Below, in pieces: positions 43,209 to 48,857 of a stretch of 48,857 nucleotides of DNA. Under the pieces are notes generated by a model. The model was not told the origin of the DNA. It worked only from the letters and a program-made list of their open reading frames with translations, and made no database searches. Position 1 is the first letter of the stretch, and each line of letters starts with the position of its first letter. The position numbers were made by a program, and so were the translations under genes. This DNA is from an uncultured Bacteroidales bacterium (GTDB lineage: Bacteria > Bacteroidota > Bacteroidia > Bacteroidales > Muribaculaceae). The stretch covers positions 1-48,857 of the forward strand of contig CADAAI010000020.1 in assembly GCA_902785925.1 (NCBI GenBank), read 5' to 3'.

Positions 43209-44684
43209 ATGGAACATAATTTATTTATTTATAATACACTGACGCGTCGCAAGGAGCTGTTCAAGCCCTTGCAGGAGCCTAATGTGGGCATGTATGTGTG
43301 CGGTCCCACCGTCTATGGCGACCCACACCTGGGCCATGCCCGTCCGTCAATTACTTTCGACGTACTGTTCCGCTACCTCAAGCATCTGGGCTATAAGGTG
43401 CGCTACGTGCGCAACATCACCGATGTTGGCCACCTGGAGCATGACGCCGACGCCGGCGAGGACAAGATCGCCAAGAAGGCACGCCTCGAGCAGCTCGAGC
43501 CCATGGAAGTGGCGCAGTACTACACCAACCGCTACCATGCCGCCATGCAGGCGCTCAACGTGCTGCCCCCCAGCATCGAGCCTCACGCCACAGGCCACAT
43601 CATCGAGCAGGAGGAGCTGGTGAAGGAAATCCTGAAGAACGGCTACGCCTACGAGAGCAACGGCAGCGTGTACTTCGATGTGGAGAAATATAACAAGGAT
43701 CACCACTACGGCAAACTGAGTGGACGCAACCTGGAGGACGTGGTTAATAACAGCCGCGAACTCGACGGCGTGGGTGAGAAACGCAACCAGGCCGACTTCG
43801 CCCTGTGGAAGAAGGCTCAGCCCGAGCACATCATGCGATGGCCATCGCCATGGAGCGACGGCTTCCCAGGCTGGCACTGCGAGTGCACCGCCATGGGACG
43901 CAAATATCTGGGCGCCCACTTCGACATACACGGCGGAGGCATGGACCTCGTGTTCCCACACCACGAGTGCGAGATCGCACAGGCTGTGGCAAGCCAGGGC
44001 GACGACATGGTGCACTACTGGATGCACAACAACATGATCACCATCAACGGTCAGAAGATGGGTAAGTCGCTGGGCAACTTCATCACGCTCGAGGAGTTCT
44101 TTACCGGCAACCACGAGATGCTCGACCAGGCCTACTCGCCCATGACCATTCGCTTCTTCATCCTGCAGGCACACTACCGCGGCACCGTCGACTTCTCGAA
44201 CGATGCACTGAAGGCTGCCGAGAAGGCCTATGAGCGCATGATGGACGGATGGCACCGCCTGAACGACCTGAAGGCTGCCGACAAGAGCAGCATCACGCTC
44301 GATGACTACGCAGCACGCTGCGCCGAGGCGATGAACGATGACCTGAACACTGCTCAGGTGATTGCAACGCTCTTCGACGCATGCAAGGTTATCAACCAGG
44401 TGAACGACGGCAACGCCACACTCTCGCAAGCCGACATCGACTCGCTCAAGGCTACGTTCCAAACCTACCTCATGGACGTGCTTGGTGTGCGCGACGATGC
44501 CGCCGGTGGCGACAGCGTGAACTTGGAGCCCTACCGCAAGGCTGTTGACCTGCTGCTCGAGATGCGAAAAGCTGCCAAGGCCAATAAGGACTGGGCGACT
44601 AGCGACCTCATTCGCGACCGCCTGAACGAGGCTGGCTTCGACGTGAAGGATACCAAGGACGGATTCGAGTGGAAAGTCCGCTAA
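43209..44684 (+). CDS. cysS: cysteine-tRNA ligase
   Basis: It charges tRNA-Cys with cysteine. The 491-residue protein has a zinc cysteine in [15 protein letters not shown] (Cys31; the HIGH-type motif HLGH is at 40-43), WHCECTAMG near 220-228, HHECEIAQ near 252-259 and the KMSKS-type motif KMGKS near 282-286. It is expressed downstream of hairpin copy B4. No clear -7 box was found between B4 and the start. Confidence 0.96.
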   Translation: MEHNLFIYNTLTRRKELFKPLQEPNVGMYVCGPTVYGDPHLGHARPSITFDVLFRYLKHLGYKVRYVRNITDVGHLEHDADAGEDKIAKKARLEQLEPMEVAQYYTNRYHAAMQALNVLPPSIEPHATGHIIEQEELVKEILKNGYAYESNGSVYFDVEKYNKDHHYGKLSGRNLEDVVNNSRELDGVGEKRNQADFALWKKAQPEHIMRWPSPWSDGFPGWHCECTAMGRKYLGAHFDIHGGGMDLVFPHHECEIAQAVASQGDDMVHYWMHNNMITINGQKMGKSLGNFITLEEFFTGNHEMLDQAYSPMTIRFFILQAHYRGTVDFSNDALKAAEKAYERMMDGWHRLNDLKAADKSSITLDDYAARCAEAMNDDLNTAQVIATLFDACKVINQVNDGNATLSQADIDSLKATFQTYLMDVLGVRDDAAGGDSVNLEPYRKAVDLLLEMRKAAKANKDWATSDLIRDRLNEAGFDVKDTKDGFEWKVR

Positions 44685-44761
44685 AGCGCATGCGCTTGAA
44701 ACTAGAACTTCTAGGACATCTAGATCCTCTAGAAAAAACGAACAACCAATAACGAACCTCC

Positions 44762-45721
44762 GTGATAACTATCATCATACCGGTCTATAACGTGCAGCAG
44801 TATCTTGCACGATGCGTCGAGTCGGTGCTCGCGCAAACTCACCACGACCTCGAGGTAATCCTCGTGGACGACGGGAGCACCGACTCGTGCGGCACGTTAT
44901 GCGACCAGTACGCTGCTCAGGACCAGCGCGTCAAGGTCGTCCACAAAAGCAATGGCGGACTGAGCTCGGCACGCAACGCCGGCCTTGACGTGATGACGGG
45001 CGAGAGAGTGACCTTTGTCGACGCCGACGACTTCATACACCGCGAGTTCGTCGACAAACTCCTCCATGCGATGGGCAACGATGCCGACATCGCCGTGGCG
45101 CGATGGCAGGAGTGCGACGAGGGCGAGACGCCACATGTGGCCGACGTGCTGTGGAGCAACGTGATTAGCTTCACCCGCGACGAGGCCATCGACGAAATCT
45201 ACTACCAACGCCGACTCACACACTCGGCATGCAGCCGCCTCTTTGACGTGCGGCTATTCGACGGCCTGCGCTTCCCTGAGGGCAAGCTCTATGAGGATCT
45301 GGCCATCAGCTACGACTTGCTCAAGAAGGTGACGAAGGTGACCTATGTCGACGGCCCTGCGCTCTACTACTACATGCACCGCCCAGGCAGCATCATCGCC
45401 ACGATGAAACCCGAGCGCACCCACGTGCTCGACCACCTGGAAAGGATTGAGCAGCAAGTCGCCGCCGAGGCGCCACAGCACCTGCCTGCAGTGCGCAGCC
45501 GTCACATGAGCGCATGCTTCAATATGCTGCGTCTCATGCCCACCAACGACCCGCAATGGCAGTCCACCAAGGAGCGCTGCTGGAAATATGTGAAAAATAT
45601 GCGATTTTTATGCATTAAGGACAGGAATGTACGCATCAAGAATAAACTCGCCTGCTTCCTATCATATTTAGGAGTCGACTTTTTAATGATGATTATCAAC
45701 AAAAACCGACGTTTTTGTTGA
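44762..45721 (+). CDS. family 2 glycosyltransferase
   Basis: A 319-residue GT-A fold glycosyltransferase starting with GTG (MITIIIPVYNVQQYLARCVE). It has VILVDDGSTDSC (33-44), NGGLSSARNAGLD (64-76) and the metal-binding FVDADDF (85-91). It resembles enzymes adding sugars to surface polysaccharides. The last 50 residues are basic and AT-rich with a hydrophobic stretch (LACFLSYLGVDFLMMII) that may touch the membrane. The short gap after cysS holds the palindrome AGCGCATGCGCT and CTAGA-rich sequence. The acceptor is unknown. Confidence 0.9.
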   Translation: MITIIIPVYNVQQYLARCVESVLAQTHHDLEVILVDDGSTDSCGTLCDQYAAQDQRVKVVHKSNGGLSSARNAGLDVMTGERVTFVDADDFIHREFVDKLLHAMGNDADIAVARWQECDEGETPHVADVLWSNVISFTRDEAIDEIYYQRRLTHSACSRLFDVRLFDGLRFPEGKLYEDLAISYDLLKKVTKVTYVDGPALYYYMHRPGSIIATMKPERTHVLDHLERIEQQVAAEAPQHLPAVRSRHMSACFNMLRLMPTNDPQWQSTKERCWKYVKNMRFLCIKDRNVRIKNKLACFLSYLGVDFLMMIINKNRRFC

Positions 45722-46099
45722 AATTTCCTACAAAACTGTTAAAATTTCTTACACCAAGCGGGTTTATCTATAAAATTTGCCCGTTTGTATATATTCACTT
45801 GCAAAGTTTATTCTTTCAGTATATTTTTGCGATTAATTCATAGGCATAAAGGTAAAATTGTTTTAGGCTTGTTTATTTTTATACATTTGTTGTTTGTCCA
45901 TGAAAAACACATTTTTTTGGGTTTAGTAAATTTTAGGCTTCAAGAAAAACTTGAAATTATCGAGGCGGAGACGTTGATGTCCCCGCCTTGGTAACGCTTA
46001 TAGGGCTCAGCTTCTCAGTGGAGAGGGAAACGAAAAGTGGAGAGCTGAGCGCTATGAAACACTCTACTCTCCACTGTGTACTCTCAACCGAGAAACGGC
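45722..46099. other. intergenic stretch with promoter-like boxes and inverted repeats
   Basis: It holds two plus-strand TAnnTTTG boxes (TATTTTTG at 45822-45829 with CTTG 20 nt upstream; TACATTTG at 45882-45889), the hairpins TTCAAG-AAAAA-CTTGAA (45937 region) and GGCGG-A-GAC...GTC-C-CCGCC (45964-45987), and a GCTCAGCT/AGCTGAGC pair (46005-46050). No convincing gene follows the boxes; a 69-residue frame from 45785 starts before them. Confidence 0.5.
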
Positions 46100-47056
46100 T
46101 TACTTGCCGAACTTCACCTTGAGCTTCTCGATCATGTCCTGGGTCATGGTGTCGAGGTCGTACTCGGGCTTCCAGTCCCACTCAACGCGCGCACAGGTGT
46201 CGTCGAGCTTGTTGGGCCAAGAGTCGGCAATGCCCTGACGCAATGGATCGAACTCATATTCCATCTCAAACGATGGGATGTACTTCTTGATGCAGTTGTA
46301 GATAATCTCGGGATCGAAGCTCATCGCAGCAATGTTGAACGAGTTGCGGTGAACAAGGCGGCTGGGATCGGCCTCCATAATCTCGATGGCAGCACGCAGA
46401 GCGTCGGGCATGTACATCATGTCCATGAAGGTGCCGGCCTTGATGGGACACTTAAACTTCTCGCCCTTAACGGCGCTGTAATAGATGTCGACAGCATAGT
46501 CGGTGGTGCCGCCGCCCGGAGGTGTCACGTAGGAGATGAGGCCGGGGAAGCGCACCGAACGGGTGTCGACACCAAAGCGGGTGAAGTAGTAGTTGCTGAG
46601 CAACTCACCGCTCACCTTGGTCACGCCGTACATGGTGCGTGGCTGCTGAATGGTGTCTTGAGGAGTGCCGTCCTTGGGGGCATTGGGACCAAATGAACCG
46701 ATAGAGCTGGGCGTGAACACGGCGCACTTATACTCGCGAGCGACCTCAAGGGTGTTCATCAATCCGCCAATGCCAATCTTCCACGCGAGCAGTGGTTTGC
46801 TCTCGGCTACAGCCGATAGCAGAGCTGCGAGGTTGTAGATTGTGTCGATGTCATATTTCTTTACTACATCGGCAATCTGCTGTGCATTGGTGATGTCGAC
46901 GATTTCTTTAGGTCCCGACTCGGCGAGCTCGCCTTTGGGCTCGGCTCCAGGAATGTAACCAGCTACAATGGCATTGTTGCCATAGATGCTTCTCAGCTTC
47001 ATGGTGAGTTCAGAGCCTATCTGGCCTGTTGACCCAATTACTAAAACGTTTTTCAT
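46100..47056 (-). CDS. tdh: L-threonine 3-dehydrogenase, SDR/epimerase type
   Basis: It oxidises L-threonine to 2-amino-3-ketobutyrate with NAD+. The 318-residue extended SDR protein has the Rossmann loop VLVIGSTGQIGSEL (4-17), YNLAALLSAVAE (about 74-85), the FTPSSIGSFGP block and the catalytic YGVTK (about 143-147). The Bacteroidetes short-chain type differs from the zinc-dependent E. coli Tdh. Its partner kbl is divergent, 174 nt away, completing the conversion to glycine and acetyl-CoA. Confidence 0.9.
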   Translation of the reverse strand: MKNVLVIGSTGQIGSELTMKLRSIYGNNAIVAGYIPGAEPKGELAESGPKEIVDITNAQQIADVVKKYDIDTIYNLAALLSAVAESKPLLAWKIGIGGLMNTLEVAREYKCAVFTPSSIGSFGPNAPKDGTPQDTIQQPRTMYGVTKVSGELLSNYYFTRFGVDTRSVRFPGLISYVTPPGGGTTDYAVDIYYSAVKGEKFKCPIKAGTFMDMMYMPDALRAAIEIMEADPSRLVHRNSFNIAAMSFDPEIIYNCIKKYIPSFEMEYEFDPLRQGIADSWPNKLDDTCARVEWDWKPEYDLDTMTQDMIEKLKVKFGK

Positions 47057-47093
47057 ATTGCAGTAAAAATAGTTGTTTTAAAGTTTATGAGTG

Positions 47094-47101
47094 CAAAATT
47101 A
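47094..47101 (-). promoter_or_regulatory. -7 box (TAATTTTG) for tdh
   Basis: A minus-strand TAnnTTTG match 37 nt before the tdh ATG, in the shared divergent gap with kbl. The kbl side has only a weak GAACTTTG near 47166-47173. Confidence 0.5.
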
Positions 47102-47230
47102 ATCACTAACAATCAAATTTAATAAAATTTCGGCAAAAAAATTGTTGTATGTCGCGATTTTTTTAGAACTTTGTGGGTACCGAAGAGAACATAAACATTA
47201 TAAACAACTATTTTAGAATTAATTTCACTT

Positions 47231-48421
47231 ATGTACGGTAAATTTCAAGAACACCTTAGCAATGAGCTGGCAGCAATCCGCGAGGCCGGCTTGTACAAAG
47301 AAGAAAGACTAATCACCACTGCTCAACGAGCAGCAATCAAAGTGAAACCCGAAACCGATGTATTGAACTTCTGCGCCAACAACTACCTTGGACTTAGCGA
47401 CAACAGCCGCCTGATTAAGGCCGCTACCGACATGATGGCCGAGCGTGGCTTCGGTATGTCGAGCGTCCGCTTCATTTGCGGCACACAGGACATCCACAAG
47501 GAGCTCGAGGCGGCTATCAGCGACTATTTCCACACCGAGGACACAATCCTCTACGGCTCGTGCTTCGACGCCAACGGTGGTCTCTTTGAGGCTCTGCTTG
47601 GTCCAGATGACGCGATCATCAGCGACGCGCTGAACCACGCCTCTATCATCGACGGCGTGCGCCTGTGCAAGGCTAAACGCTACCGCTATGCCAACGCCAA
47701 CATGGAAGAGCTCGAGGAGTGCCTGAAGCAGGCTCAAGAGCAGCGCTTCCGCATCATCGCCACCGACGGCGTGTTCTCGATGGACGGCAACGTGGCTCCA
47801 GTCGACAAGATTGTTGAGCTGGCCGAGAAGTATGACGCTATGGTAATGGTCGATGAGTCGCACTCGGCAGGTGTGGTTGGTCCTACTGGCCACGGTGTTG
47901 CCGAGCAATTCAACCTCTACGGCAAGATTGACGTGTTCACTGGCACTCTTGGCAAGGCCTTCGGTGGCGCTATGGGTGGCTTCACTACTGGTCGCAAGGA
48001 GATTATCGCTATGCTGCGCCAGCGCTCTCGCCCATATCTGTTCTCTAACTCAGTTGCTCCCGTTATCGTGGGCGCCAGCCTCGAGATGTTCAAGATGCTC
48101 AAGGAGAGCAACGAGATTCACGATAAGCTTATCGCCAACGTGAACTACTTCCGCGACAAGATGATGGCTGCCGGCTTCGACATCAAGCCAACTCAGAGCG
48201 CCATCTGCGCCGTTATGCTCTACGACGCTAAACTGTCGCAGGACTTCGCCGCAGCAATGCAGGAAGAGGGCATCTACGTCACTGGCTTCTACTATCCAGT
48301 AGTTCCCAAGGGCGAGGCTCGCATCCGCGTTCAGCTCTCGGCAGGTCACGAGCGTGAGCACCTGGATAAGGCCATCGACGCCTTCATCAAGGTGGGCAAG
48401 AAACTTGGCGTAATCAAGTAA
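47231..48421 (+). CDS. kbl: glycine C-acetyltransferase (2-amino-3-ketobutyrate CoA ligase)
   Basis: A PLP enzyme that splits 2-amino-3-ketobutyrate with CoA into glycine and acetyl-CoA. Its 396 residues show the alpha-oxoamine synthase pattern: CANNYLGLSDN (about 44-54), SVRFICGTQDIHKELE, the MVDESHSAGVVGPTG block (about 207-221) and the lysine in TGTLGKAFGGAMGG (about 238-251). It pairs functionally with the divergent tdh. Confidence 0.96.
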   Translation: MYGKFQEHLSNELAAIREAGLYKEERLITTAQRAAIKVKPETDVLNFCANNYLGLSDNSRLIKAATDMMAERGFGMSSVRFICGTQDIHKELEAAISDYFHTEDTILYGSCFDANGGLFEALLGPDDAIISDALNHASIIDGVRLCKAKRYRYANANMEELEECLKQAQEQRFRIIATDGVFSMDGNVAPVDKIVELAEKYDAMVMVDESHSAGVVGPTGHGVAEQFNLYGKIDVFTGTLGKAFGGAMGGFTTGRKEIIAMLRQRSRPYLFSNSVAPVIVGASLEMFKMLKESNEIHDKLIANVNYFRDKMMAAGFDIKPTQSAICAVMLYDAKLSQDFAAAMQEEGIYVTGFYYPVVPKGEARIRVQLSAGHEREHLDKAIDAFIKVGKKLGVIK

Positions 48422-48445
48422 AATAGAGATAAATATCTACACTTC

Positions 48446-48481
48446 AAAAATCTCCCCCGCTGAGCGCGAGGGAGATTTTTT
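48446..48481 (+). terminator. Rho-independent terminator after kbl
   Basis: AAAAATCTCCC pairs with GGGAGATTTTT, followed by T. Confidence 0.92.
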
Positions 48482-48574
48482 GCTTTTATCCAATAGGAGT
48501 TAATCGTGCTAGCGTAGCAAAATGGTTGTTAATAACTTTTTGGGCAAAAAACTTTTTTGTTAATGAAAAAGCAC

Positions 48575-48582
48575 TATTTTTG
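48575..48582 (+). promoter_or_regulatory. -7 box (TATTTTTG) without a following reading frame
   Basis: A TAnnTTTG match with TTTG 15 nt upstream. It would start a transcript near 48589 that meets a strong terminator about 100 nt on. Confidence 0.5.
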
Positions 48583-48588
48583 TAAAAA

Positions 48589-48694
48589 ATATTGCCTGTT
48601 GGCAACCTAACTGATTTATATAGAAATATATAAATATATACCAAATCAAAACGTAAAATCACCCGAGGCGTGCCTTGGGTGATTTTATATTTTT
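48589..48694 (+). ncRNA. candidate intergenic small RNA
   Basis: A predicted transcript of about 105 nt between a -7 box and a strong terminator, with no reading frame. It has a 5' hairpin TTGCC-TGT-TGGCAA, an AU-rich middle with ATATA repeats, and the terminator hairpin. It is not recognised as a known RNA family. Start and end are approximate. Confidence 0.4.
48654..48694. terminator. strong, near-symmetrical terminator
   Basis: TAAAATCACCC-G-AGGC pairs with GCCT-T-GGGTGATTTTA around a 2-nt loop, followed by TATTTTT. A and T runs on both sides allow termination in both directions. It is separate from the 5S terminator at 48764-48794. Confidence 0.88.
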
Positions 48695-48763
48695 GATGAA
48701 CTAGATAATAAATCTTGATAGAGCAATAAGGGAATGATGATTGTTGATCACTGTTTTGAGTAT

Positions 48764-48794
48764 AAAAAAAGAGGCCCAGATTTCTCTGGGCCTC
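48764..48794 (-). terminator. rRNA operon terminator
   Basis: On the minus strand GAGGCCCAGA pairs with TCTGGGCCTC around GAAA, followed by seven T, just after the 5S rRNA. Confidence 0.93.
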
Positions 48795-48802
48795 CCATAG
48801 GG

Positions 48803-48857
48803 GGCGATTACCTACTCTCCCACTTTCGCAGTACCATCGGCGTGGTGAGGCTTAACT
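48803..48857 (-). rRNA. rrf: 5S ribosomal RNA, 3' part
   Basis: Read on the minus strand the window edge begins AGTTAAGCC and continues CGCCGATGGTACTGCGAAAG and TGGGAGAGTAGGTAATCGCC, the conserved 3' half of 5S rRNA. The exact 3' end is approximate. The rest of the rRNA operon lies beyond the right edge. Confidence 0.92.

Noticed and set aside
43347..44462. 371-residue minus-strand open frame
   Set aside because: Shadow of cysS caused by its codon bias; no start context and no family resemblance.
45785..45994. 69-residue plus-strand frame
   Set aside because: It starts upstream of the local promoter boxes and reads through AT-rich DNA and an inverted repeat; hydrophobic by composition only.
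1..48857. tRNA genes
   Set aside because: No cloverleaf-like T-arm or anticodon region was found by eye on either strand; a tRNA search program was not available.

Overview
The window looks like a chromosomal segment of a gut-type Bacteroidales, most likely Muribaculaceae or Prevotellaceae. The grounds are the -7 boxes of the form TAnnTTTG (several with a TTTG about 20 nt upstream), BspA-like leucine-rich repeat proteins with type IX sorting tails, a GH109 enzyme, NigD-like and YARHG proteins, DUF3467, and an Mrp protein of the Bacteroidetes type. No species can be named from the sequence alone.

Layout. 1-0.54 kb: end of rpmA and a small basic protein gene. 0.8-4.9 kb: two tandem secreted BspA-like proteins, each with dockerin repeats, a cohesin-like domain and a type IX sorting tail. 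5-11 kb: a housekeeping run, trmB - mrp - M48 lipoprotein - cell-wall amidase - alpha/beta hydrolase - miaA. 11.1-14.7 kb: a lone AT-rich DUF4143 ATPase, then recX, comF and a LysM protein. 14.7-19.7 kb (minus strand): lipoprotein - prenyl synthase - tatD - CotH/dockerin/CBM26 protein, plus a small lipoprotein. 19.8-24 kb: aquaporin, a DUF5715 protein resembling an M15 peptidase, pyrE, an SRPBCC protein, a YARHG protein and an M15 peptidase. 24-26.7 kb (minus): a two-gene GH109 / N-acetylhexosamine kinase operon. 27-32 kb: a 1695-residue alpha-amylase with starch-binding-like modules and a dockerin. 32.2-34.3 kb: prolyl oligopeptidase.

34.3-43.2 kb is the variable part. It holds lolD, a NigD-like lipoprotein and a small membrane protein separated by near-identical intergenic elements built from short perfect hairpins. 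Next comes a REP-associated tyrosine transposase (RAYT) gene bracketed by 39-bp hairpin repeats (two on one side, six on the other); its C-terminus looks like a DprA/SMF Rossmann domain. A Sau3AI-like restriction-modification operon follows, then about 1 kb of repeat debris. From 42.6 kb core genes resume: DUF3467 protein, cysS, a family 2 glycosyltransferase, and a divergent threonine dehydrogenase / kbl pair for conversion of threonine to glycine. The window ends in the 3' part of a 5S rRNA on the minus strand. Between kbl and 5S a promoter and a terminator enclose about 105 nt with no reading frame, a candidate small RNA.

Themes: secreted polysaccharide and mucin-glycan use (amylase, GH109 with kinase, dockerin proteins), cell-wall maintenance (amidase, M15, LysM, DUF5715), and a hairpin-repeat/RAYT/restriction-modification island. 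The most unusual items are the RAYT-DprA-like fusion with its 39-bp arrays and the modular hairpin elements. Promoter and terminator calls are by eye; family assignments rest on recognised motifs, not on database searches.
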